From JALZCH01 sp036387135 (lineage in GTDB: Bacteria > Acidobacteriota > Blastocatellia > Pyrinomonadales > Pyrinomonadaceae): 64,000 nt of DNA. Positions 1 through 7,696 of this stretch are shown piece by piece. The position numbers and the translations under genes were made by a program. How positions within the stretch are numbered: the stretch's first letter is position 1; the number at the start of each line of letters is the position of its first letter. The stretch covers positions 62,001 through 126,000 of the forward strand of contig DASVUH010000062.1 in assembly GCA_036387135.1 (NCBI GenBank). Reading direction: 5' to 3'. The notes beneath the pieces were generated by a model. That model made no database searches. It saw nothing but the letters and a program-made list of their open reading frames with translations, and was not told the origin of the DNA.

Positions 1-1491
1 GGAAATTTGGGCGGCGGCGGTTTTATGCTGATTCGTTTTGCCGACGGTCGGACAGCCGCGATTGATTATCGAGAAATGGCTCCGGCGGCGGCGAGCCGGA
101 ACATTTTTGTTGACGGAAACGGAAATTTAATCAAAGGCGAAGGCTCTTCGACAATCGGTTATCGCGCCGCCGGAGTTCCGGGTACTCCGGCAGGTTTGGA
201 GCTTGCTTTCAAAAAATACGGTTCGGGGAAACTGACCTGGGCGCAATTGATTGAGCCATCCAGACGGCTTGCCGCAAATGGTTATGTTTTGAGCAAACGG
301 CTGGCGGATTTGTTTATAAGTTACAAAGAAAATCTCGAAAAATACGAAGACAGCCGCCGCATTTTCTTAAACAACGGCAAGTTTTACAAAGAAGGCGACC
401 GTTTGATTCAAACCGATTTGGCGGCGACGCTGGCTCGCATTCAACGCGCGGGCGCAAAAGGTTTTTACGAAGGCGAAACGGCGCGTCTGATTGCTGAGGA
501 TATGCGGCGTCACAACGGTTTGATGACGCTTGCGGATTTGAAAAATTATCGCGCCAAAGAGCGTGTGCCTCTACGCGGCAATTATCGCGGACACGAAATA
601 ATTTCAATGCCTCCGCCTTCGTCCGGCGGAATTGCAATGCTATCGGTTTTGAACATTCTTGAAGGCTACAACGTCAGACAAGCCGGTTGGTCTTCGTCGG
701 AAAAATATCATCTTTTAATCGAAGCGATGCGCCGTGCCTTTGCAGACCGCGCAGAATATCTCGGCGACCCGGATTTTGCCGATGTTCCGGTCGCCCGTTT
801 GATTGCCAAAAATTACGCCGACCGTCTGCGCCAAACAATCAGTCTGGAAAAGGCTTCGAAAAGCTCGAACATCAAAGCCGGTTCGCTCGCCGCTAACGAA
901 GGAACGGAAACTACGCATTTTACGGTTGTTGACGGGCAAGGAAACGCGGTTTCAAACACTTATACAATCAATGATTTGTACGGCTCGCGCGTGACGGCGA
1001 AAGGCACCGGCGTTTTATTAAACGATGAAATGGACGATTTTGCGGCGCGTCCCGGAAAACCGAATATGTTCGGGCTTGTGCAGGGCGAAAACAATTCGGT
1101 TCAGCCCGCTAAGCGCCCGCTTTCTTCGATGACGCCGACGATTGTTTTGCGACGGGACGGCTCGCTCTGGTTCGCAGTGGGAGCGCGCGGCGGTCCGAGA
1201 ATTATAACTTCGGTAACGCAAATCGTGATTAATGTGATTGACCACGAAATGAACATTCAACATGCGATTGACGCTCCGCGCGTTCACCATCAATGGCTGC
1301 CGGACGAAATCGCTTTTGAACAGTTCGGGCTTTCCGCCGACACGCGCCGTAATCTCGAACGAATGGGACACGAATTTGCCGAAAAACCCGGCAATATCGC
1401 TTCGGCGACCGGAATTATGATTGAAGAAAAAACCGGCGTGCGCTTAGGCGCGATTGATTCGCGAAGCGACGGAGAAGCCATTGGGTTCTAA
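1..1491 (+). CDS. ggt: gamma-glutamyltransferase, 5' truncated by window edge
   Basis: Cleaves the gamma-glutamyl bond of glutathione and transfers or hydrolyses it. The enzyme is normally exported and self-cleaves into two subunits. The frame is open to base 1, and the first visible residues (GNLGGGGFM) match the internal GGT motif near the family N-terminus, so the start and any signal peptide lie outside the window. The TTG at 7 is not a real start. The Thr-Thr-His autocleavage site (TTHFTVVDG) is at 910-930, with the catalytic Thr codon at 910-912. The substrate-binding stretch PLSSMTPTIV lies near 1115-1145. The C-terminus is complete and ends at a convergent heptamer palindrome. The family call is safe; the exported location is inferred from the family. 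Confidence 0.95.
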   Translation, partial: GNLGGGGFMLIRFADGRTAAIDYREMAPAAASRNIFVDGNGNLIKGEGSSTIGYRAAGVPGTPAGLELAFKKYGSGKLTWAQLIEPSRRLAANGYVLSKRLADLFISYKENLEKYEDSRRIFLNNGKFYKEGDRLIQTDLAATLARIQRAGAKGFYEGETARLIAEDMRRHNGLMTLADLKNYRAKERVPLRGNYRGHEIISMPPPSSGGIAMLSVLNILEGYNVRQAGWSSSEKYHLLIEAMRRAFADRAEYLGDPDFADVPVARLIAKNYADRLRQTISLEKASKSSNIKAGSLAANEGTETTHFTVVDGQGNAVSNTYTINDLYGSRVTAKGTGVLLNDEMDDFAARPGKPNMFGLVQGENNSVQPAKRPLSSMTPTIVLRRDGSLWFAVGARGGPRIITSVTQIVINVIDHEMNIQHAIDAPRVHHQWLPDEIAFEQFGLSADTRRNLERMGHEFAEKPGNIASATGIMIEEKTGVRLGAIDSRSDGEAIGF

Positions 1492-1578
1492 GTAAAAAGT
1501 AAAAAGTAAAAAGGCAAAAGTTCGGAATTAAATCTTTAAAATATTCAGAACTTTTGCCTTTTTACTTTTTACTTTTAC
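1491..1578. repeat. heptamer palindrome 1 (unit AGTAAAA)
   Basis: The left arm starts right at the GGT stop codon with three AGTAAAA heptamers followed by AGGCAAAAGTTC. The right arm (about 1547-1578) is its near-perfect reverse complement, so the RNA would form a stem of about 30 bp. It fills the gap between two convergent genes and probably also serves as a bidirectional terminator. It is one of a family of such loci in this window. Confidence 0.85.
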
Positions 1579-1583
1579 CTTCT

Positions 1584-2150
1584 TTATTTGTCCTTTTCTA
1601 ATAATCTGGTTGTTCCTTCGGTAATGCTTGGCGGAACAAGCTCGCCGGTTTTGGCTTCTCGCCATCCTCCGACGGGCGGCTGGTATGCGGCGCTGGTCGG
1701 CGTAAAATTCGCGGCTTGCGGCGGAAGCGCGTTTTGTACCGGTTGCGCTCCGACCTGATTTTGCGGAATAAAATTTTGTTGCTGTTGAACCGGCAATTTC
1801 GTTCTGTTCTTTTCGCTTTCAAAAAGCAGCGAAAACAGCATCATCAAAAGTCCGCCCATCGTTCCGATAATAGCGACGAAAGGAATAATCACTTCACCTG
1901 CGCGGTCATCGTTGAAAATAATGGCGGTAATCGGAATAATGATAACTAAAAAAAGTAAAAACCAAATCAGACCAAAGAGAAAAACTTTGCGCCGCGTAAA
2001 AAACCTTTTTTTATCGTTGATTGCCGCAAGCTGCGGGAGAAATCCGCCGTTTGCCAGAATCTCGGAAACAAGACCGAGAGGAAAACCGCATCTAGAGCAA
2101 AATCTCATCTGCTCGGTCGCTTGCTGCTGACCGCAATTGGGACAAAACAT
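1584..2150 (-). CDS. zinc-ribbon membrane protein
   Basis: 188-residue protein of unknown function. The N-terminus (MFCPNCGQQQ, then RFCSRCGFPL) holds two CxxC pairs typical of a short zinc ribbon. Two hydrophobic segments follow, around residues 52-77 and 85-108, and then a Pro/Gln-rich tail (about 120-188) that is probably disordered. Proteins of this layout (zinc ribbon plus two membrane helices) are common and mostly uncharacterised. The ribbon should face the cytoplasm. It is convergent with the gamma-glutamyltransferase across a heptamer palindrome. Confidence 0.8.
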   Translation of the reverse strand: MFCPNCGQQQATEQMRFCSRCGFPLGLVSEILANGGFLPQLAAINDKKRFFTRRKVFLFGLIWFLLFLVIIIPITAIIFNDDRAGEVIIPFVAIIGTMGGLLMMLFSLLFESEKNRTKLPVQQQQNFIPQNQVGAQPVQNALPPQAANFTPTSAAYQPPVGGWREAKTGELVPPSITEGTTRLLEKDK

Positions 2151-2258
2151 TCGTTAAAACTCCGAAATTTTAGATTCAAGCCTTTTCCGCTTACGAAACC
2201 GGGCGGCGAGAAGTTCTGATTATAAGCGCAAATCGCGGAAAAGTCTTTTACTAAAAAA

Positions 2259-2732
2259 TCAGCGCGGCAGTTTTTCATCCGAGAAAAATCGAAAAGTCGC
2301 AAATGCGCGCCCTTGAAAGTTTTCGGCTTGAGCGAGAGTTTCCAATAACAATTCAAAAATCGTTTTAAGCCGAACAGGTGCGGGAATTTCTTTTAATAAA
2401 TCAGTATCGGCGACGAGCAAAGAAAAGCCGCGATTTCTAATCGCCTCAACTTCGCCCAGATATTCAATTATTTTGTCGTTGTCGAAAAGAGCTTCGGGCA
2501 GAGTCCACTCAAACGGATCGTCCCATAATTTCGTCGTCAAACCGTTAAAAATTTGTTCGACCGCGCCGGCGCTTCGCAAAATGTATTCGCCGCACGATGA
2601 AACCGGAAACAAATCGTTTGTCTCGCGCGGCTGCCAGTAAAGCTTTTCGGGCGGAATTTTTTGGACGAAAGCGCAAGAGCGGTTGTGCAGATACACAAAC
2701 CGCTCTTTTAAAATTTCCGTTAATTGATTCAT
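2259..2732 (-). CDS. DinB-like four-helix protein
   Basis: 157 residues, predicted largely alpha-helical and without membrane segments. The opening (NQLTEILKERFVYLHNRS, then KIPPEKLYWQP) matches the start of DinB/YfiT-type putative metalloenzymes, where the phrase 'P-E-x-L-x-W-x-P' is typical. The usual metal-binding His triad is not obvious here, so catalytic activity is doubtful. It lies on the same strand as the lipoprotein upstream, 46 bp away, with an 11-bp inverted repeat between them. The family call is moderate; the function is unknown. Confidence 0.6.
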   Translation of the reverse strand: MNQLTEILKERFVYLHNRSCAFVQKIPPEKLYWQPRETNDLFPVSSCGEYILRSAGAVEQIFNGLTTKLWDDPFEWTLPEALFDNDKIIEYLGEVEAIRNRGFSLLVADTDLLKEIPAPVRLKTIFELLLETLAQAENFQGRAFATFRFFSDEKLPR

Positions 2733-2733
2733 A

Positions 2734-2780
2734 AAATTAACCGCCGCGCATCTTTTTTGCAGCGCTTGAGCGGTTAATTT
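2734..2780 (-). terminator. inverted repeat between lipoprotein and DinB-like gene
   Basis: AAATTAACCGC at 2734-2744 pairs perfectly with GCGGTTAATTT at 2770-2780, leaving a 25-base loop. It begins at the stop codon of the upstream minus-strand lipoprotein gene. It may be a weak terminator or processing hairpin; there is no long U tract. Confidence 0.45.
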
Positions 2781-3132
2781 ACTTTACTTTGCGCCCGGTT
2801 TCAATCACGCCCAGCCCGTAATTTTTGCCGTTCCAATTGACGCCGTTTTGAACGCGACCTTTGACGCCGACTCGCGCGCCTTTTGTCGGAATGCCGCCGT
2901 TTTGCGAAACAACCCAAATTGTGCCGCTTCCGTCGTCAACTTTATAAATTCCGCCGCCCTGTCCGAGTACGCTGAACCCGTAGCTGTCGCTGACTGTTCC
3001 GACGAATCCGACTTCCTTATTGTAATATTTGGAAGGATTGTTTTGAATCTTGCTGATTGAAGCCTCTTCGCACGCAGCCGCCAGAAAAGCGACGCTTAAA
3101 ATCAATCCGAGTAATCCGGCTCTTATTTTCAT
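2779..3132 (-). CDS. OB-fold lipoprotein
   Basis: 117-residue predicted lipoprotein. It has a hydrophobic signal with the lipobox LAAAC (Cys about residue 21), then a small beta-rich domain with the pattern V-G-F-V-G-T-V-S-D, D-D-G-S-G-T-I-W-V and G-A-R-V-G-V-K-G-R-V, which is characteristic of the bacterial OB-fold family found in stress and envelope proteins. Such domains bind oligosaccharides or nucleic acids; no ligand can be assigned here. The start is supported by AGGAGAAAG upstream of ATG. It should be anchored in the outer or inner membrane facing the periplasm. Confidence 0.75.
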   Translation of the reverse strand: MKIRAGLLGLILSVAFLAAACEEASISKIQNNPSKYYNKEVGFVGTVSDSYGFSVLGQGGGIYKVDDGSGTIWVVSQNGGIPTKGARVGVKGRVQNGVNWNGKNYGLGVIETGRKVK

Positions 3133-3273
3133 TTCAACTTTCTCCTGTGTTTTATTTTTTGCCGGGAGAGCTTTTCGCTGTAGAAGATTCGTTTTTTATA
3201 AAAAAGTTTGCCTTTGCAGGCGAAATTTGCAAGACTGTCGCCGTTGAGCGACGAATCGTTTTCTCATTTTCCA

Positions 3274-4374
3274 ATGTCGAATTTCAAAAAACCTTTGGAA
3301 CAACAATCAAATTTTCGTTTTTGTTCGAGCATCTCCGACGACGTTTGGCATCCGTCAGACGAATCTTCGGCTTACGAATGGTGGTATTTCGACGCCGTAG
3401 GCGACGACGGACGTGACGCTCTGACAATCATTTTCCTCGACAATTTTATCTTTTCGCCTCGCTACAACAAGTTCTGCGCCAAAAAACCGACGAACAACGA
3501 ACAACGAACAACGAACAAATTCCCCGCAATCGCTTTCACCTATTATCGCGACGGCAAGATTTTGTATCGCGCGATTAACGAATTCTCCGGGAAAGATTTT
3601 TCCGCGCGGACGGATTTTCCCGCCTGTCAGATCGGCGAGAGCCGTTTCGATTTTGAAGCGACGCCTTACGGGGTTCGTTATCTCGTCAACATCGAAGCGG
3701 TTTTGCGCGGCAATCGTCGGCTTTCGGCTTCGCTCGAATGGCTCGTCATCGAGCGCGATTTTTTGCCGCCGACGCCGGAAACTCAACCGTCGCATTTCTG
3801 GAATCTGGCTGCGCCGCGCGCCGATGTGACCGGCAAAATCAGCGTTTTCGCCAAAAACGGAAACCGCCAAAATCAAATTCAATTTCGCGGCACAGGCTAT
3901 CACGACCATAATCAGGACGCCCGCTGGCTGCCCTCGACAGTTTCTCAATGGCAATGGGGACGCGCGCATTTTGCCGAGGCGACCGCCGTTTTTTATCGTT
4001 ATTGCGAAAAAAATTGCGCCGAGAGCTTAACGAAATTATTTTTGATTCGTGAAAACGATTTCACCGTGTTTTCGCCGTCTTACGCCGAAAACGCCAAACG
4101 CAGAAACGTTTTCGGCGTGAAATATCCGAAACAATTGGACTTTTTAACGGAAAAAGACGTTTTGTTTTCGGTCAAACAAAGCCGGGTGATTGACGCCAGT
4201 TTTTTTTACCTCAGATTTTTAAGCGAAATGGAGCTTGATTTGGGCGAAGGGGAAAAACACAAAACCGTCGGAATCACCGAACATCTAGCGCCGCGCAGTT
4301 TGGGATGGCGTCCTCTGGATTGGCTCGTAAATATGCGTATCGGCAGAAACGGACGCGGAGCGTTTCTGCCTTAA
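3274..4374 (+). CDS. carotenoid 1,2-hydratase (CrtC)-like / AttH-type protein
   Basis: 366 residues from the ATG at 3274. The CrtC/AttH lipocalin-like fold is marked by the motif YEWWYFDA (residues 34-41) and by GTGYHDHNQD further in, both hallmark strings of hydroxyneurosporene synthase (carotenoid 1,2-hydratase). No other carotenoid gene is visible nearby, so substrate and pathway are open. Four in-frame copies of the heptamer ACGAACA (3490-3517) lie inside the gene and encode NNEQRTTNK-like residues after residue ~72. This is an insertion in the reading frame that probably forms a surface loop. The 3' end overlaps the convergent acetyltransferase by 4 bases. An upstream in-frame TTG at 3208 is less likely as start. 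Confidence 0.75.
   Translation: MSNFKKPLEQQSNFRFCSSISDDVWHPSDESSAYEWWYFDAVGDDGRDALTIIFLDNFIFSPRYNKFCAKKPTNNEQRTTNKFPAIAFTYYRDGKILYRAINEFSGKDFSARTDFPACQIGESRFDFEATPYGVRYLVNIEAVLRGNRRLSASLEWLVIERDFLPPTPETQPSHFWNLAAPRADVTGKISVFAKNGNRQNQIQFRGTGYHDHNQDARWLPSTVSQWQWGRAHFAEATAVFYRYCEKNCAESLTKLFLIRENDFTVFSPSYAENAKRRNVFGVKYPKQLDFLTEKDVLFSVKQSRVIDASFFYLRFLSEMELDLGEGEKHKTVGITEHLAPRSLGWRPLDWLVNMRIGRNGRGAFLP
3490..3517. repeat. in-frame heptamer array (ACGAACA x4) inside a gene
   Basis: Four uninterrupted copies of ACGAACA, 28 bases, within the CrtC-like reading frame. The same unit builds the palindrome at 5785-5852, 2.3 kb away, suggesting spread from one locus to the other. Only one arm is present here; the inverted arm seen at intergenic loci is absent. 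Confidence 0.9.
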
Positions 4375-4814
4375 AGATTTTTTTTGAAATGAATTATGCG
4401 TCCGACTTCTTCATACCCGATGCCGAGATGCGCCGAACGACTGACTGAATTTTCCAGCTCGCAATCCGAAGCCATTTCGAGACAGCCAAGCCGACGCGCC
4501 CAAATTTCCGCCGCTTCGACAAGCTGCCGACCGACAGCGCCGCGCCGATGATTTTCCTCGACAAACCAGCCTTCGATGTAACCGACAGGCGCGTTTTTAC
4601 AGCTCTCGACGTATTCGTATCGCAGACTGGCTTCGAGAAAACCGATTATTTCTCCGTCATTCGTTTCCGCCAGAAAGATTTGCAATTTGTCCGTGTTGGC
4701 TAAAACGTGTTCGAGTTCGCCGCTAATTTCGTCATCCGTTACGTGCGACCACAATTTTTTTCGCAGCGCAGACCAATCGCTCAAATCTTCCGATTGAATT
4801 GTTCTGATTTTCAT
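4371..4814 (-). CDS. AAC(6')-I-like GNAT N-acetyltransferase
   Basis: 147 residues, one GNAT domain transferring acetyl from acetyl-CoA to an amine. The sequence follows the chromosomal aminoglycoside 6'-N-acetyltransferase pattern closely: W-x-x-L-R-x-x-L-W near residues 13-22, then S-L-R-Y-E-Y-V-E-S-C, P-V-G-Y-I-E-G-W-F-V, the acetyl-CoA loop RRGAVGRQL, GCLEMASDCE and GYEEVGRIIHFKKNL at the end. Whether the native substrate is an aminoglycoside cannot be told from sequence. It is convergent with the CrtC-like gene by a 4-base overlap and lies six bases beyond the quinone reductase, probably co-transcribed after trxA and that gene. Confidence 0.8.
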   Translation of the reverse strand: MKIRTIQSEDLSDWSALRKKLWSHVTDDEISGELEHVLANTDKLQIFLAETNDGEIIGFLEASLRYEYVESCKNAPVGYIEGWFVEENHRRGAVGRQLVEAAEIWARRLGCLEMASDCELENSVSRSAHLGIGYEEVGRIIHFKKNL

Positions 4815-4820
4815 CGCAGA

Positions 4821-5783
4821 TTATGGAATTAAAACAATTTTTCCGAGATGATTGTTTTCCAGAACGGCTCGATGCGCTTTGGCGGCTTCGGCGAGCGGAA
4901 ACGTTTCGGCGACAACGGGTTTAAGATAACCTTCGGCTAAACCTCGTTCGATTCCGGCGTGAATTTCCGCCATTTGCGCGGGCGGCGCGTTAAAAAGCGA
5001 CATTCCGAAAATTCCGGCGTCTTTGCTCATCGCCGCGCGCGGATTAAATTCCAGAGCGCCTCGATTTCCGATCACGACTATTCGACCGTACATTGCCAAA
5101 ACGTCGAAATCTTTTTGCAGATTAACGTTAGCGAGCATTTCCAAAATGATGTTGACGCCGCGCCCGTCGGTTATTTTTAAAATTTCTTCGAGATAATTTT
5201 CGGCTTTGTGGTCGAAAACAAAATCCGCGCCTTCATTCATCACGAGATTTCTTCCCGCTTCGCTTCCCGCTGTGCCGATGATTTTCAAACCCGCGTGTCT
5301 CGCCAACTGCACTGCCGCAATTCCGACTCCGCCCGAAGCGCCGTGAATCAAAACCGTTTCTCCGGCTCGCGCGTTTGCACGTTGAAAAAGTCCGCGAAAA
5401 GCAGTCGCGTAAGGCACGAAAACGCCCGCGCCTTGTTCAAACGAAACGTTTTCCGGGAGCGGAAAAATCTGATTTGCCTCGGAAAGACAAAATTCGGCGT
5501 AAGCGCCCGTTGAAGTTCCGGCAACATAAACCTGGTCGCCGATTTTGACTTTTTCAACCGTTACGCCAATCGCTTCAACAATTCCGGCAGCATCTGAACC
5601 CGGTGTGTAAGGCAAATCAGGTTTTCGGGCGTAAACTCCGGCGCGAATGTAAGTGTCAACGGGATTTACTCCTGCGGCTTTCACACGCACCAGGACTTGT
5701 CCGGCTGACGGCTTCAAAACGCCAACGTCTTCCAGCCGCATCACATACGGCTCGCCAAATTCGTGAACCCTGATTGCTTTCAT
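4821..5783 (-). CDS. NADPH:quinone reductase-like MDR oxidoreductase
   Basis: 320 residues of the medium-chain dehydrogenase/reductase superfamily, zeta-crystallin/QOR branch. An N-terminal GroES-like domain (MKAIRVHEFGEPYVM; VKAAGVNPVDTYIRAG) is followed by the Rossmann domain with the NADPH loop HGASGGVGIAAVQLA (about residues 146-160). No catalytic zinc ligands are seen, as in quinone reductases. The start is ATG 5783. An apparent upstream extension is encoded by the heptamer palindrome and is not part of the protein. It follows trxA on the same strand, and the whole 70-base gap between them is the palindrome. Confidence 0.88.
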   Translation of the reverse strand: MKAIRVHEFGEPYVMRLEDVGVLKPSAGQVLVRVKAAGVNPVDTYIRAGVYARKPDLPYTPGSDAAGIVEAIGVTVEKVKIGDQVYVAGTSTGAYAEFCLSEANQIFPLPENVSFEQGAGVFVPYATAFRGLFQRANARAGETVLIHGASGGVGIAAVQLARHAGLKIIGTAGSEAGRNLVMNEGADFVFDHKAENYLEEILKITDGRGVNIILEMLANVNLQKDFDVLAMYGRIVVIGNRGALEFNPRAAMSKDAGIFGMSLFNAPPAQMAEIHAGIERGLAEGYLKPVVAETFPLAEAAKAHRAVLENNHLGKIVLIP

Positions 5784-5784
5784 T

Positions 5785-5852
5785 GGTTTGTTCGTTGTTC
5801 GTCGTTCGTTGATAATTGCTTTTTGCAACGAACAACGAACGACGAACAAACC
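5785..5852. repeat. heptamer palindrome (unit ACGAACA / TGTTCGT)
   Basis: The left arm GGTTTGTTCGTTG plus further TTCGT units (5785-5811) and the right arm ending GACGAACAAACC (5826-5852) are inverted with only two mismatches over 27 bases. The palindrome occupies essentially the whole gap between the stop of trxA (5854) and the ATG of the quinone reductase (5783). The unit is the same as the array inside the CrtC-like gene. Confidence 0.9.
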
Positions 5853-5853
5853 A

Positions 5854-6180
5854 TTAAACGTATTTTTCAATCAAGCGGGCGATTGCATCGCGGCTGACCG
5901 CGCCGACAACGCGCTCTTGTTCCTGCCCGCCTTTGAACAGAATCAAGGTCGGAATGCCTTTGATTCCGAAGCGCGAGGGCGTGTCCATATTGTTGTCCAC
6001 GTCCATTTTGAAAACTTTGGCTTTGCCGTTAAATTGCTCGGCGACTGCTTCGACCGATGGCGCAATCATCCGGCAAGGTCCGCACCAAGCCGCCCAAAAA
6101 TCAACCAAAACCGGCTGGTCTGACGACAACACATTGCTTTGGAATTCCGTATCGTTTACTTCATTAACAAATCCTGCCAT
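5854..6180 (-). CDS. trxA: thioredoxin
   Basis: 108 residues, the standard thioredoxin length, reducing protein disulfides in the cytoplasm. The redox motif WCGPC is at residues 32-36, followed by the cis-Pro region GIKGIPTLILFKGG. The start ATG at 6180 is preceded by AAAGGAG eight bases upstream, which rules out a longer start at 6246. An HtrA-like protease gene lies upstream on the same strand (67-base gap), and a quinone reductase gene follows across a heptamer palindrome. Assignment is firm. Confidence 0.97.
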   Translation of the reverse strand: MAGFVNEVNDTEFQSNVLSSDQPVLVDFWAAWCGPCRMIAPSVEAVAEQFNGKAKVFKMDVDNNMDTPSRFGIKGIPTLILFKGGQEQERVVGAVSRDAIARLIEKYV

Positions 6181-6247
6181 TTTTACTCTTTCTCCTTTAA
6201 AAATTAATCCTTTAGATTTTTTACCGCCAAACGGCGATAAATTCATT

Positions 6248-7297
6248 TTAATTCAAAAATTGCCGTTCCTGCGGAACAATTGAGATGTTCATTTTTTCCG
6301 CCCCGCGCAGAACCGTCAGCCATTCGCGTTTTCCGACTCGATCTTCGGTTAAAAGACGATGCAGCTCGTCAATTCCGGCAACCGGAGTTTCGGCAAATTC
6401 GACGATTATATCGCCTTCTTTCAATCCGGCTTGATAAGCCGGGCTGTCTTTTTCAAACGAAACGACCAAAATTCCCGTTTCGTTTGGCAAATTGTAATGC
6501 TTAAAAAGCTTGCGCGGAATCGGCACATTTTGTCCCGCAAAACCGATGTAACTTCTCCTGATTCTGCCGTCACGAATCAGCCGCGCCGCGACAAACTTCG
6601 CGGTGTCAACCGCCACCGCAAAACAAATTCCCTGCGCCGGAAGAATAATCGCCGTATTGACACCGATCACCGCTCCGCGCGAATTAACGAGCGGACCGCC
6701 GGAATTTCCCGGATTTAAAGCTGCGTCGGTTTGAATAATATCGTCAATCAAACGACCTGAATTTGAGCGCAAACTGCGACCGAGCGCGCTGACGATTCCC
6801 GCCGTCACCGTGCTTTGAAACCCGTAAGGATTTCCGACCGCGATTGCCATTTGACCGACTTTCAGACTGCTCGAAGAACCGAGCGGAAGCGCTCGAAGAT
6901 TCGGCGCGTTAATGCGAATAACGGCTAAATCCGTATCCGGGTCTTCGCCGACAAGATTTGCCTCACAGCGATTTCCGTCGTGCAATATTACGGTCAGCTT
7001 TTTCGCTTTGTGGACGACGTGGCTGTTGGTCAAAATAAAACCGTCGGGCGTAAAAATAAATCCCGAGCCGCTTCCGCCTTGAGTTTGCTGTCGCCCGCGA
7101 AAGTTTCCGACTTGTTCGACCTCGATTCTTACCACCGATGGGCTGACCTTTTCCGCCACTGAAACAACGGCGTTTGAATAAGCGTCGAGAATCTCGTCTT
7201 CGGAAACGAGCACGTCATCGAAATTTTCCGTTTTAAAATCCCGCGTCACCGGAATTTCAAAATCATCGTTTGTTAAAAATTCAACCCTGCTTGTCAT
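6248..7297 (-). CDS. trypsin-like serine protease with PDZ domain (HtrA/DegP-like)
   Basis: 349 residues from ATG 7297. The S1C protease domain has the complete triad: His93 (TNSHVVH), Asp123 (DPDTDLAVIRI) and Ser199 (NPGNSGGPLV). One C-terminal PDZ domain (about 255-335, AYQAGLKEGDIIVEF) follows. Unusually for the family there is no signal peptide or membrane anchor: the N-terminus (MTSRVEFLTNDDFEIPVT) is polar, so the enzyme may be cytoplasmic or use another route. A longer in-frame start at 7405 adds no clear signal peptide either. It probably degrades misfolded proteins. It is divergent from the DUF3072 gene. Confidence 0.88.
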   Translation of the reverse strand: MTSRVEFLTNDDFEIPVTRDFKTENFDDVLVSEDEILDAYSNAVVSVAEKVSPSVVRIEVEQVGNFRGRQQTQGGSGSGFIFTPDGFILTNSHVVHKAKKLTVILHDGNRCEANLVGEDPDTDLAVIRINAPNLRALPLGSSSSLKVGQMAIAVGNPYGFQSTVTAGIVSALGRSLRSNSGRLIDDIIQTDAALNPGNSGGPLVNSRGAVIGVNTAIILPAQGICFAVAVDTAKFVAARLIRDGRIRRSYIGFAGQNVPIPRKLFKHYNLPNETGILVVSFEKDSPAYQAGLKEGDIIVEFAETPVAGIDELHRLLTEDRVGKREWLTVLRGAEKMNISIVPQERQFLN

Positions 7298-7347
7298 AAT
7301 CTTAATTGTAACTTTTTTGATTACAGAACCAAAATAAAAGTTGCCAC

Positions 7348-7364
7348 TGGCACGCCGCGTGCAA
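7348..7364 (+). promoter_or_regulatory. sigma-54-type promoter upstream of the DUF3072 gene
   Basis: TGGCACGCCGCGTGCAA fits the -24/-12 consensus: GG at 7349-7350 and GC at 7361-7362 are separated by exactly ten bases. Predicted transcription start is near 7373, 45 bases before the ATG at 7418. An activator site was not identified. Confidence 0.65.
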
Positions 7365-7417
7365 CAGATTGGCTCGTGTTTAATCACTGAAACAAAATCA
7401 TACAAGGAGAAATTTCA

Positions 7418-7642
7418 ATGACCGACAAAGAAACGCAATCTCGCGCGGACGAAAGCAACACAATCAAAAACCCCGATGATTGGACTACGGGCGATGAGCC
7501 GATGACCGGAGCGCAGCGTTCGTATTTAAAAACTTTGAGCGAAGAAGCCAAAGAGGAATTTGACGAAAACCTCTCAAAAGCCGAAGCCTCAAAGCGGATT
7601 GACGAATTGCAGCAAAAAACCGGACGCGGCGCAGCGGCGTAA
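7418..7642 (+). CDS. DUF3072 domain protein
   Basis: 74 residues, very acidic/hydrophilic, no signal peptide or membrane segment. The sequence NPDDWTTGDEPMTGAQRSYL followed by L-S-E-E-A and an E-A-S-K-R-I-D-E-L-Q helix matches the small DUF3072 family, often found beside stress genes and of unknown function. The ribosome site AAGGAG sits eight bases before ATG. The gene has its own candidate sigma-54 promoter and ends in a strong hairpin shared with the convergent OsmC gene. Confidence 0.85.
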   Translation: MTDKETQSRADESNTIKNPDDWTTGDEPMTGAQRSYLKTLSEEAKEEFDENLSKAEASKRIDELQQKTGRGAAA

Positions 7643-7651
7643 ATCTCAATA

Positions 7652-7689
7652 AAAAAGGAATCGTGAGAAATAATCTCCGATTCCTTTTT
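7652..7689. terminator. bidirectional intrinsic terminator
   Basis: AAAAAGGAATCG (7652-7663) pairs with CGATTCCTTTTT (7678-7689), with an extra GAGA/TCTC inside. A and T runs on either side make it work for both the DUF3072 gene and the convergent oxidoreductase operon. Confidence 0.85.
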
Positions 7690-7696
7690 GCAAACC

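Noticed and set aside
5784..5870. Upstream extension of the quinone reductase to 5870
   Set aside because: The extra 29 residues are translated heptamer palindrome; the MDR family begins at MKAIRVHEF.
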